This document shows positions 17,216 through 24,113 of a stretch of 49,953 nt of DNA, piece after piece. The translations under genes were made by a program, and so were the position numbers. The DNA comes from Candidatus Desulfosporosinus nitrosoreducens (lineage in GTDB: Bacteria > Bacillota > Desulfitobacteriia > Desulfitobacteriales > Desulfitobacteriaceae). The stretch spans positions 1 through 49,953 of the forward strand of contig NZ_JAVHUW010000020.1 in the NCBI RefSeq assembly GCF_030954495.1, read 5' to 3'. How positions within the stretch are numbered: the stretch's first letter is position 1; each line of letters begins with the position of its first letter. The notes under the pieces were generated by a model. That model had not been told where the DNA came from, ran no database searches, and saw nothing but the letters and a program-made list of their open reading frames with translations.

Positions 17216-18220
17216 ATGCGTGAAGTCGAACAAATTAAGAAAGATGTGGCCAAGGGTAAAATTCCACCCGTTTATTTATGGTATGGAGAGGATCGTTTTC
17301 TAATTCAGGAAGCCTATCAAGTTCTTAAATCCTATTATACTTTGATAGATCCTTCGGGAAGCGGGATTGAGCGGGTCTCGGCCAAGGATTTCTCTCCAGC
17401 CGAAATCTGTGAGTCAGCCAACTCCATGTCTTTCTTTGCCAGCCGGTTGGTGGTTGTTGAAGACGTAACTTATTTCCAGGATGGTCAAGCGGCGGATCTG
17501 GAACCTTTTCTGGAATATCTGGAAAAACCCAATCCTTCAACTTGTCTTTTATTTATTGCGGAAAACGTGCACAAAGGACGAAAGTTTTACAAAGCCCTCG
17601 ACCGGTCAGGGGAGATTCTGGAATTTCGTTCTCCGAAACGACAGCAGGAATGGATCGAGTGGGTTCAGGCAGAGGCTAAAACCCATGGCAAAATAATGAG
17701 TCCTCAGGCTGCGGCTCAATTTATTGAATGGACAGGACATCAGACGGGCGTTTTAAGCCAGGAATTAGACAAACTTGATATTTTTACAGGAGAACGCAAA
17801 ACGATAAGAGAGGAAGATTTTCAAGAGATTACTCCGCGTACCATTGAGGCCACTGTTTTCCAGCTTTTGGACGCTGTAGCTAATCGATCTGCCAAGCAGG
17901 CCATTAAGGCCCTGCATGAAGTGCTGCGCAAAGAGCATCCCTTGAGGGTATTGACCCTGTTGGTCCGTCAAGTTCGCTTGCTTCTGGGCTGCAATGCTTT
18001 GCGGGAACGGGGCGGGAATAGCGCTGAAGTTCCTTCTTCCTTGGGAATTTCACCTTATGAAGCTCAAAAGGTTTGGCAGCAATCCCTCCGCTTATCGACA
18101 AAGCAATTGTCCCAAGCGCTTCATGAATGCTTAAAGACAGAATTGGCCTTAAAAACCGGCGGCGGGGATGCGGGACTATTGCTGGAGATTATGATTGCTA
18201 AATTTTGCCGGAAAGAATAA
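17216..18220 (+). CDS. holA: DNA polymerase III delta subunit
   Basis: HolA is the clamp-loader subunit that opens the sliding clamp. The product, 334 residues from ATG 17216, shows the family start VYLWYGEDRFL with a degenerate P-loop-like region, a LLFIAENVHKGRKFYKAL core and a C-terminal helical collar domain (LLVRQVRLLLGCNALRERG, LLEIMIAKFCR). The ATG at 17216 has AAAGGGGG eight bases upstream and is preferred over GTG 17207. It lies between comEC and rpsT as in B. subtilis. Confidence 0.92.
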   Translation: MREVEQIKKDVAKGKIPPVYLWYGEDRFLIQEAYQVLKSYYTLIDPSGSGIERVSAKDFSPAEICESANSMSFFASRLVVVEDVTYFQDGQAADLEPFLEYLEKPNPSTCLLFIAENVHKGRKFYKALDRSGEILEFRSPKRQQEWIEWVQAEAKTHGKIMSPQAAAQFIEWTGHQTGVLSQELDKLDIFTGERKTIREEDFQEITPRTIEATVFQLLDAVANRSAKQAIKALHEVLRKEHPLRVLTLLVRQVRLLLGCNALRERGGNSAEVPSSLGISPYEAQKVWQQSLRLSTKQLSQALHECLKTELALKTGGGDAGLLLEIMIAKFCRKE

Positions 18221-18250
18221 TTGGCGCAAGCTAACTATTTGAGAATGCAA

Positions 18251-18280
18251 AAAGAGAGCAGCCTATTTGGCGCTCTCTTT
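18251..18280. terminator. Bidirectional terminator of holA and rpsT
   Basis: AAAGAGAGC (18251-18259) pairs perfectly with GCTCTCTTT (18272-18280). It lies between convergent holA and rpsT. Confidence 0.75.
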
Positions 18281-18290
18281 TCAGCACTTT

Positions 18291-18563
18291 TTAACCCACT
18301 TGTGAAAACTGCTTACTATATCTTTTAGTAAGGCGGGATTTCTTGCGAGCTGCTAAGTTCTTATGAATCAAACCCTTGGAGGAGGCTTTATCCAAAGCAC
18401 GAGTAGCCTTTTTCAAAGCGAGTGCTGCAGTCTCTGAATCTGTGCTGATTGACTCTTCAAAACGGCGAATGCTCGTCCGTAAAGCAGATTTTGCAGCAGC
18501 ATTCTTAATCATGCGAGCTTTTCCCAACTCGACTCTTTTGATGGCAGATTTAATGTTTGGCAC
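18291..18563 (-). CDS. rpsT: 30S ribosomal protein S20
   Basis: S20 binds 16S rRNA early in 30S assembly. The 90-residue basic protein starts MPNIKSAIKRV and ends in the typical helical, lysine-rich tail (KSSKGLIHKNLAARKKSRL-type segment). It begins with GTG (18563-18561) after AAAGGGGGTGA on the minus strand. Orientation opposite to its neighbours is the usual state of rpsT in Firmicutes. It has its own promoter (18641-18613) and shares a terminator with holA. Confidence 0.95.
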   Translation of the reverse strand: MPNIKSAIKRVELGKARMIKNAAAKSALRTSIRRFEESISTDSETAALALKKATRALDKASSKGLIHKNLAARKKSRLTKRYSKQFSQVG

Positions 18564-18612
18564 TAATAGTCACCCCCTTTGGTTTCGATATCCTCAGTTG
18601 TACACAAACTAC

Positions 18613-18641
18613 ATTTTAACATTATGGTTTATAATTATCAA
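18613..18641 (-). promoter_or_regulatory. SigA-type promoter of rpsT
   Basis: Read on the minus strand, TTGATA (18641-18636), a 17-base spacer and TAAAAT (18618-18613) lie 50 bases upstream of the rpsT start. Confidence 0.6.
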
Positions 18642-18750
18642 GGAAAATAAGGTTTTTAATGATATAAATAAATTTCGTGTTTTTAGCTAAAACTAAGCTC
18701 GTACTTTAGGACTGCTTTAGAAAAAAGTGAGAAGAATAGGAGGTCTTTAA

Positions 18751-19080
18751 ATGTTAGGAGCGATTGTTCGATTTATCGTATCCGCTTTAGTTTTGTTATT
18801 AGTGAGCTATATTGTTCCGGGTCTCCGAGTAGCAGGCTTTACGGGTGCCCTCATTGCCGCTGTAGTCATAGCCGTTTTGGGATACTTGGTTGAATTGGCC
18901 TTTGGCAACAAGATATCCCGGATGGGTCGGGGCTCCATCGGATTTGTCACTGCGGCTGTGGTGATTTATTTAAGCCAGTTTATTGTACCAGGCTCTATTT
19001 CAGTTTCAATAATCGGTGCTCTGCTGGCCTCTCTGGTCATTGGGATAGTCGATAGTTTCGTGCCTACGACGCTCCGTTAG
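18751..19080 (+). CDS. Small four-helix membrane protein, phage holin 4_2 family
   Basis: The 109-residue protein is almost entirely hydrophobic, with four predicted membrane helices. It resembles the family annotated as phage holin family 4 superfamily II (PF04020-like), with IVPGLRVAGFTGAL and a matching second half IVPGSISVSIIGAL, which suggests an internal duplication. Despite the name, members are usually chromosomal and their function is unknown; nothing phage-like surrounds this one. The ATG at 18751 follows AGGAGG. It occupies the position where gpr (spore protease) is found in B. subtilis. Confidence 0.8.
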   Translation: MLGAIVRFIVSALVLLLVSYIVPGLRVAGFTGALIAAVVIAVLGYLVELAFGNKISRMGRGSIGFVTAAVVIYLSQFIVPGSISVSIIGALLASLVIGIVDSFVPTTLR

Positions 19081-19146
19081 GCGGCTGACATAATACTCTG
19101 TTCGCTGGAAAGGCCTGAAACATTAATTTTTTGGTTCTAGGCCGGG

Positions 19147-19193
19147 CTTGTCTCTCATACTCCTTCAATAGGAGAAAGGGGGACAAGTTTTTT
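19147..19193 (+). other. Hairpin plus T tract overlapping the spoIIP start
   Basis: CTTGTCTCTC (19147-19156) can pair with GGGGGACAAG (19178-19187, two wobbles), with an inner CTCCT/AGGAG helix and six T residues at 19188-19193. It looks like an intrinsic terminator, but the 3' arm contains the spoIIP ribosome binding site (AAAGGGGG) and the T tract runs into the TTG start. It could limit readthrough or translation of spoIIP. Confidence 0.4.
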
Positions 19194-20298
19194 GTTGGAG
19201 GAAGATTTTTATGAGTATCGGCGCCAAAAAACCCGGCTTTGGAAATTCAGAGAATGGGGAAGAGGACTCTTTTTGCTGTTGGTAAGCTGTCTTGTTCTTC
19301 TAAGCTTTATATACGCCATTAAGAGTGAAACTTCCGCCCAGTTAGTTCGTTTTTTAACTCAGCAATCGTTTCCCTTTGAGTCGGTCCTGATGGAAGGGAT
19401 TCCGGGATACTCTCAGCCTGAACGGGCGCGTTTAGCTGAGGTAAGGAGCCAAAGCGCGGCACTGGGCATGTTCTTGTTAACGGGCGTGAATGTGGCAGAT
19501 CCCCGGACGTTTTTCCTCAGCTATTTTGCTCCGCCGCCCGAAGGACCGGTTTGGCTGGGATGGGCCTATAATCCCAATGATCCGGAGTTTGAAGGCCCTA
19601 TTCTTGAGCCAATTGAAACGGTGCCAAAGCCCGAGCCAAAGCCAGGAGAGAATGCGGCGGCAGCTCCACCGGCAGCGCCCGCACCGGTTTCGGGGTCCAA
19701 AGAGGTTCTGGTGGGAATTTATAACACGCATAATAGTGAGTGTTATACGGGGGATGGAGGACCGGAACGAAAAACGGGAGAAAATGGTGATGTTGTGACT
19801 GTTGCCGAGACCCTGAAAAACGCTCTTGAGCAAAACGGAATCGGTGCTGTTCACTCGCTGCAGATCCACGATGCGGAACAATTCATGACAGCCTATTCCA
19901 GGTCGGTCAATACGGCTACTAAAATGCTTCAAGATAACCCATCGATCAAGATTTTGCTCGATGTCCACAGAGATGGCTTCCCTCCGGGGGTTCCGAAAGC
20001 AACGGCTATGGTTAATGGCAAACAGGTCAGCAACGTGTTGGTGATTATTGGCAAGAAAAATCCCCATTGGCAAAAAAATGAGGCTTTAGCCAAAGAGCTG
20101 ATTGCGCTGGGTGAAAAGAAATATCCCGGTCTTTTCGATACCAATATTAGTTATGCCGCTGATGCCCGTTATAACCAGCACTTGTCGGACGGAGGATTAT
20201 TGCTGGAATTTGGCAGTCAGCTCAACACTTTGGAAGAGGCTAACGGAGCAGCCGTAGCGGTGGCTGAGATTATAGCCGATTGGCTAAAATCTCAATGA
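19192..20298 (+). CDS. spoIIP: Stage II sporulation protein P
   Basis: SpoIIP is a peptidoglycan amidase and endopeptidase that works with SpoIID and SpoIIM in engulfment of the forespore. The 368-residue product has an N-terminal membrane anchor (about 25-43), a stalk with a Pro/Ala-rich linker (about 140-165), and the C-terminal catalytic domain with IYNTHNSECY (about 178-187, metal-binding His and Glu), LLDVHRDG and LLEFGSQLNTLEEA. The start is TTG 19192 after AAAGGGGG. Position near rpsT and lepA is conserved; gpr, the usual neighbour, is not here. Confidence 0.92.
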   Translation: MLEEDFYEYRRQKTRLWKFREWGRGLFLLLVSCLVLLSFIYAIKSETSAQLVRFLTQQSFPFESVLMEGIPGYSQPERARLAEVRSQSAALGMFLLTGVNVADPRTFFLSYFAPPPEGPVWLGWAYNPNDPEFEGPILEPIETVPKPEPKPGENAAAAPPAAPAPVSGSKEVLVGIYNTHNSECYTGDGGPERKTGENGDVVTVAETLKNALEQNGIGAVHSLQIHDAEQFMTAYSRSVNTATKMLQDNPSIKILLDVHRDGFPPGVPKATAMVNGKQVSNVLVIIGKKNPHWQKNEALAKELIALGEKKYPGLFDTNISYAADARYNQHLSDGGLLLEFGSQLNTLEEANGAAVAVAEIIADWLKSQ

Positions 20299-20400
20299 GC
20301 TCGTACCGGCCAAGTTTTCTTTCTCGCTTTTATACCGAATAGAAAAATGCTATAATGCGGGAGGTAGATTAGGACGATAGGGAGAAGAGGTTAGCTTGAT

Positions 20401-21978
20401 ATGTCATCAACCAACCGCACGCTATTAAAAGCTGCCGGATTTTTAATGGCTGCTCAAATGGCTTCAAGAATTTTAGGCTTTTTACGTGAGACATTGATTG
20501 CTGGTTTTTTTGGGCAGAGCAGGGTCACGGATGCTTATAATACGGCGTTTATTCTTCCGGATCTATTATATTGGCTGCTTGTAGGCGGGGTTTTAAGTGC
20601 GGCATTTATTCCTGTCTTCTCCGAATATATCGCTAAGGGAAATGAAGACGAAGGCTGGCGGGTTGCCAGCTCCGTTGTGAATCTGATTTTCCTGATACTG
20701 GGCGTGTTTGTTCTGTTGGGCCTGTTTTTGACACCACAGTTCATCCGGTTGATGGTTCCCGGGTTTAAAGTTCAAGATATTGCCCTTACAACCCACTTGA
20801 CCCGCATTCTTTTATTGCAGCCTCTCTTTATGGCTTTTAGCGGCTTAACTATGGGAATTTTAAATTCTTACAAGATTTTTTGGCCTTCTGCTTTGGGAAC
20901 AGTACTTTACAATGGGTGTGTTATTTTCTTTGGCACGATTTTGGCTAACCCGGCCAAACCTGAGAGCATTTCCGGATTTGCCGTGGGGGTTGTAGTGGGG
21001 GCTATCGCTAACTTTGCAGTTCAGATTCCCGCTTTGCGGAAGGTAAAGCTGCGTTATTATCCGATCATTGATTGGCATCATCCCGGTGTCCGGCGGATTG
21101 CCGCTCTTGCCGTTCCCATAATTATGAGTTATTCATTAAATCAAATTCAAATTGCTGTGAACAATAATTTTGGCTCTATGCTTTTCCCGGGAAGTATTTC
21201 GGCCATATGGTACTCTTCCCGGCTGTTCCAAGTGCCGGTGGGTATCTTTGCTTTAGCTATTGCTGTTGCCTCTTTTCCCACGATGACTGAGCAAGCAGCC
21301 TTAAAACAATGGGATAAACTGCGCCAAACCATATCCAGAACCGTCCGCATGGTGATCTTTATCACAATGCCGATATCGGTGGGAATGATCGTTTTGCGCT
21401 ATCCCTTGATTAGAGTGCTTTTTCAGCACGGGCATTTTACATCTGAGGACACTTTGAGAACGGCCATTCCTCTGCTGTATTTTGCTTTGGGGATTTCATC
21501 GCAGTCTGTGATTCAAATTCTTCCCAGGGCCTTTTATGCTTTGCAGGATACGTGGACGCCGGTGATATTGGGAATTATATCTATGGCTCTGGATATTTTG
21601 TGCATGTTTTTACTGGTGCGTCCTTTAGCGGTGGGAGGACTGGCTTTTGCGGATACTATTTCGGCCTTTGTCAATATGCTGCTTCTTTTTTACGTACTGC
21701 GTAAACGTTTAAAACAAATAAATGGCAGAAGTTTGTTTTGGACCGGTGCTAAGACTGTGACAGCTTCTCTTCTTATGGCGCTTGTGATCTGGGGCTGGAA
21801 TACCTGGCTGACTCATTTGATTGGCGTACGCACGGTATCTTCAATTGTTGTATTGATTTCGGGCACGGCCATAGGGGCTTTTGTCTTTGCTGTAATGGCT
21901 TGGATCTTAAGAATGGAGGAGTTCGAACAGACGATGGGTTTGGTTCGGAGAAAGGTAGGTTTACGCCCTGCCAAGTAA
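20401..21978 (+). CDS. murJ: Lipid II flippase MurJ
   Basis: MurJ moves lipid II across the membrane for peptidoglycan synthesis. The 525-residue protein has about 14 membrane helices and the family N-terminus SRILGFLRETLIAGFFG, with the Arg residues known to be needed for flipping, and the DAYNTAFILPDLLYWLLVGG segment. The ATG at 20401 follows AGAAGAGG. A TATAAT at 20351-20356 could be its -10 element, with a poor -35. It is an insertion into the conserved cluster between spoIIP and lepA. Confidence 0.93.
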   Translation: MSSTNRTLLKAAGFLMAAQMASRILGFLRETLIAGFFGQSRVTDAYNTAFILPDLLYWLLVGGVLSAAFIPVFSEYIAKGNEDEGWRVASSVVNLIFLILGVFVLLGLFLTPQFIRLMVPGFKVQDIALTTHLTRILLLQPLFMAFSGLTMGILNSYKIFWPSALGTVLYNGCVIFFGTILANPAKPESISGFAVGVVVGAIANFAVQIPALRKVKLRYYPIIDWHHPGVRRIAALAVPIIMSYSLNQIQIAVNNNFGSMLFPGSISAIWYSSRLFQVPVGIFALAIAVASFPTMTEQAALKQWDKLRQTISRTVRMVIFITMPISVGMIVLRYPLIRVLFQHGHFTSEDTLRTAIPLLYFALGISSQSVIQILPRAFYALQDTWTPVILGIISMALDILCMFLLVRPLAVGGLAFADTISAFVNMLLLFYVLRKRLKQINGRSLFWTGAKTVTASLLMALVIWGWNTWLTHLIGVRTVSSIVVLISGTAIGAFVFAVMAWILRMEEFEQTMGLVRRKVGLRPAK

Positions 21979-22130
21979 AAACGAGCATTTTGCCGCGTTG
22001 AAGTGATATTTTTGGTACTTGAGATGTATTTTTCGTATTTGCCTGCACAGGGTTAATTTTGCAATGTGACAAATTTTAGAATGTCAGTTACTATATTAAC
22101 TATTATTAGTGATAATAAATCGGCAATGAA

Positions 22131-22169
22131 GCCGTCGAGACATCGCCACGATGTCCGGCGGCTTTTTTT
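22131..22169 (+). terminator. Terminator after murJ
   Basis: GCCGTCGAGACATCG (22131-22145) pairs with CGATGTCCGGCGGC (about 22149-22162) with one bulge and one wobble, followed by seven T (22163-22169). The 150 bases between it and murJ show nothing else. Confidence 0.75.
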
Positions 22170-22177
22170 GTTCTGCA

Positions 22178-22306
22178 GTCAGAAAGTATAACCTCGTTAA
22201 ACTTTCTGACCGCATCAGAGCAACCAGGCAGACGCCGCGCCGGAGGATTCTCCGTTATGCTAACCCGTGCGAAGACAGTGTCTTCGAGCGCCAGCCAAGT
22301 TTTCTT
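22178..22306 (+). repeat. Dispersed stem-loop repeat, copy B
   Basis: GTCAGAAAGT (22178-22187) pairs perfectly with ACTTTCTGAC (22201-22210), with an inner TAAC/GTTA helix. Then come GCATCAGAGCAACCAGGCAG and GCCAGCCAAGTTTTC. Compared with copy C it carries extra sequence with two more perfect hairpins (22241-22254 and 22270-22286). It lies between the murJ terminator and hutP. Confidence 0.6.
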
Positions 22307-22328
22307 TATTTTGGAAGGAGGGCAGGTT

Positions 22329-22769
22329 ATGAAAGGTTCTATGTCAGATAGAGCAAAGCCTTCCTTGGAGCGTTCCGCTATCCTTTTGGCCATGACTGAG
22401 ACGAGAGAAGAGGAAGAAAAGCTCAAGAAATTTCTTCAGGAATCCGCAAATTTCCGCTGCGGTGTGACCGAACTGGGAGGAACCGTCTCAACGTTGCAGC
22501 ATACAGGGAAACTGACAAATTCGGTGATGTCCGCTGCCTTTAACACGGGTGTGATTCCCAAAGAAGACCGAAAAATTCACGCTTTAATCCATGCAACGCT
22601 GGAAGCAAGCAACAGCATTTTTATACACACCAACAGTAATGCCAGCTTTGCTTTGAAAATTGGTCTGACGACGGATACGGAGTGGATTGCAGTAGCCATT
22701 TTTGGTCGCTCGTCCTTACATCCTCTTTTGGAACATGCCCGTGTAGGATTGGGGTTTATGCATCTTTGA
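22329..22769 (+). CDS. hutP: HutP family RNA-binding antiterminator
   Basis: HutP of B. subtilis is a hexameric RNA-binding protein that, with Mg2+ and L-histidine, prevents termination ahead of the histidine-utilisation genes. This 146-residue homologue has nearly the same length and keeps HALIHATLEA with H84 and H88, the DTEWIAVAIFG strand and the end LEHARVGLGFMHL with H136; these match the metal-binding histidines 73, 77 and 138 as I remember them. The ATG at 22329 follows GGAAGGAGG; an earlier ATG at 22257 lies inside the repeat and lacks a site. No hut gene is near. A structured leader with a terminator follows directly and leads to ferredoxin-nifB-nifV, which are therefore the likely targets. 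Confidence 0.87.
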   Translation: MKGSMSDRAKPSLERSAILLAMTETREEEEKLKKFLQESANFRCGVTELGGTVSTLQHTGKLTNSVMSAAFNTGVIPKEDRKIHALIHATLEASNSIFIHTNSNASFALKIGLTTDTEWIAVAIFGRSSLHPLLEHARVGLGFMHL

Positions 22770-22801
22770 TTAGAGTGAGGTTAAGGGGAGGTGAGTTAAG
22801 A

Positions 22802-22975
22802 GCGGCTAAGTCCCTGGATAAGTGCGGCTAAGATTCAGATGGAGTTAAAACTCCACTTGAATCAAGTCATCTTTATAGCGGCGTTTGAGTGATTGAGTGT
22901 TAGAGTATTGACTGTGAAATCAGAGCTTAATTTCATATCCGGGCACCAAATCAAGTGATGGTTTGGAGCGGAAAA
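22802..22975 (+). promoter_or_regulatory. Structured leader RNA ahead of the nif genes
   Basis: Between hutP and the ferredoxin relic lie two direct repeats GCGGCTAAG (22802-22810, 22824-22832). Next is a strong hairpin (22832-22863: GATTCA and TGGAGT arms, internal 2x2 loop, TAAA loop). Three GAG triplets follow at 22887, 22895 and 22903 with an exact 8-base period, then two further hairpins (22915-22935 and 22946-22966). A terminator follows. HutP is known to bind spaced NAG triplets. No known riboswitch class was recognised. Function is inferred from arrangement only. Confidence 0.5.
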
Positions 22976-22982
22976 GTGTTTT

Positions 22983-23024
22983 AGAGGGCCCTAATTTTAA
23001 AATAGGGGTCCTCTTTGTCTTTTT
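22983..23024 (+). terminator. Terminator between hutP and nif genes
   Basis: AGAGGGCCCTA (22983-22993) pairs with TAGGGGTCCTCT (about 23003-23014) with a one-base bulge, followed by TTGTCTTTTT. It is placed where an antiterminator could act, 27 bases before the ferredoxin start codon. Confidence 0.65.
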
Positions 23025-23050
23025 GAATCAAGACTAAGGGAGGTGATGCG

Positions 23051-23231
23051 ATGGCTTATAGTATAGACAAAAACTCCTTTCCTCGACATTAACCATGGAC
23101 GAAAGCTCCCATATGAGGGCACTGAGCGGCATGTGGCAATCATCACCGCTAAAGACCGGTGCATAGGCTGTCAATCCTGCGGCAGCATTTGTGTACGGAA
23201 GGTCTACACCTTTAGGGCAAAATCAGCGTGA
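23051..23231 (+). pseudogene. Mini-ferredoxin (4Cys motif) broken by a frameshift
   Basis: A very strong ribosome binding site (GGGAGGTGATGCG) precedes ATG 23051, whose frame (MAYSIDK...) soon stops. Moving by one base in the A5 run at 23069-23073 restores a frame that reads TPFLDINHGRKLPYEG, then VAIITAKDRCIGCQSCGSIC and ends at TGA 23229-23231. The C-x2-C-x2-C-x3-C motif is that of 4Fe-4S ferredoxins, though there is only one such motif and no Pro after the last Cys. The intact product would have about 59 residues. It is probably an electron carrier for nifB-type chemistry, judged by context. The extra A may be a real mutation or a read error. Confidence 0.65.
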
Positions 23232-23255
23232 TATAACAAAACGGAGGGATTTGAG

Positions 23256-24092
23256 ATGTATACTGAATGTCAACGAGAAAATAGAAACAGTCCCAACTTG
23301 AATCTCGGACACCCATGCTTTGCTACCCACGGACACGGTCAAAGCGGACGTATCCATTTAGCGGTAGCCCCCGGATGCAACATTTCCTGCAATTATTGTG
23401 TGCGCAAATTTGACTGTGCCAATGAATCCCGTCCGGGAGTGACGAGTAAAGTGCAAAACGTCGAGGAGGCCTTGCTGACGGTGCAAGAGGCCAAAGCCTC
23501 CGCTATCGGATCAAAATTGAAGGTTGTCGGAATTGCCGGCCCGGGGGACCCTTTAGCAAACCAGGCCACTTTCGACACTTTCAGAGGAGTAAAACGCGAT
23601 TTCCCGGATATGATTCTCTGCTTAAGCACCAATGGGCTCTTGTTGCCGGAAAAAATTAAAGAACTGGCCGGGATCGGGGTATCCCACCTGACAATTACGA
23701 TCAATACTCTGGATGAGAAAGTGGGGGCTAAAATTTATAGTTATATTCGCTGGCAAGGCAAAACTCTTATTGGCCCTAATGCGGCAAGAATTCTGATTGA
23801 CAATCAATTGCTGGGCATGGAGCTGGCCTCAGAGGCAGGGATGACCCTGAAAATTAACACGGTGCTCATTCCGGGAGTCAATGACAAGCTTCTCTATAGC
23901 TTGGGTTTGGAAATTAAAAAAAGAGGGGCCCACATTCATAACATTGTTCCTATGATTCCTCAAGCTAAGTTTGCTCATCTTAAGGCCCCGTCCAAGGAAC
24001 TTATGGAAAACTGCAGAAACACTATCGGCAAAATTTTGCCTCAAATGCGGCATTGCCAGCAATGCCGGGCAGATGCGATTGGTTTGCTCTGA
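23256..24092 (+). CDS. nifB: Nitrogenase cofactor biosynthesis radical SAM protein NifB
   Basis: NifB fuses two 4Fe-4S clusters with a SAM-derived carbide to make NifB-co, the precursor of the nitrogenase active-site cofactor. The 278-residue protein has the NifB N-terminus HPCF (19-22), the radical-SAM cysteines C41, C45, C48 (CNISCNYC), then DCANESRPGVTS, GPGDPLAN and the C-terminal CQQCRADAIGLL. It lacks the NifX-like C-terminal domain found in many proteobacterial NifB, as is usual for the short form. The ATG follows GGAGGG. It stands with nifV and a ferredoxin relic; no nifHDK is in the window, so the structural genes must be elsewhere or absent. Confidence 0.93.
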   Translation: MYTECQRENRNSPNLNLGHPCFATHGHGQSGRIHLAVAPGCNISCNYCVRKFDCANESRPGVTSKVQNVEEALLTVQEAKASAIGSKLKVVGIAGPGDPLANQATFDTFRGVKRDFPDMILCLSTNGLLLPEKIKELAGIGVSHLTITINTLDEKVGAKIYSYIRWQGKTLIGPNAARILIDNQLLGMELASEAGMTLKINTVLIPGVNDKLLYSLGLEIKKRGAHIHNIVPMIPQAKFAHLKAPSKELMENCRNTIGKILPQMRHCQQCRADAIGLL

Positions 24093-24113
24093 TTAGAGAA
24101 ATGAGGTATGGAT

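Noticed and set aside
18376..18690. Plus-strand frame of 104 codons
   Set aside because: It is antisense to rpsT, which is an unmistakable ribosomal protein gene; the frame is its shadow.
18751..19080. Prophage remnant, suggested by the phage holin family name
   Set aside because: No other phage gene or attachment site is near. The family is common as a chromosomal membrane protein and the name is historical.
19477..20073. Minus-strand frame of 198 codons over spoIIP
   Set aside because: Shadow of spoIIP; the motifs and start signals are all on the plus strand.
22151..22351. Open frame of 66 codons before hutP
   Set aside because: It overlaps repeat copy B and runs into hutP in another frame. 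The hutP start at 22329 has a strong ribosome site; this one has none.
22770..23050. Known riboswitch class (molybdenum cofactor, glycine, lysine) in the nif leader
   Set aside because: I looked for the core motifs of these classes and did not find them; only generic hairpins, direct repeats and GAG triplets are present.
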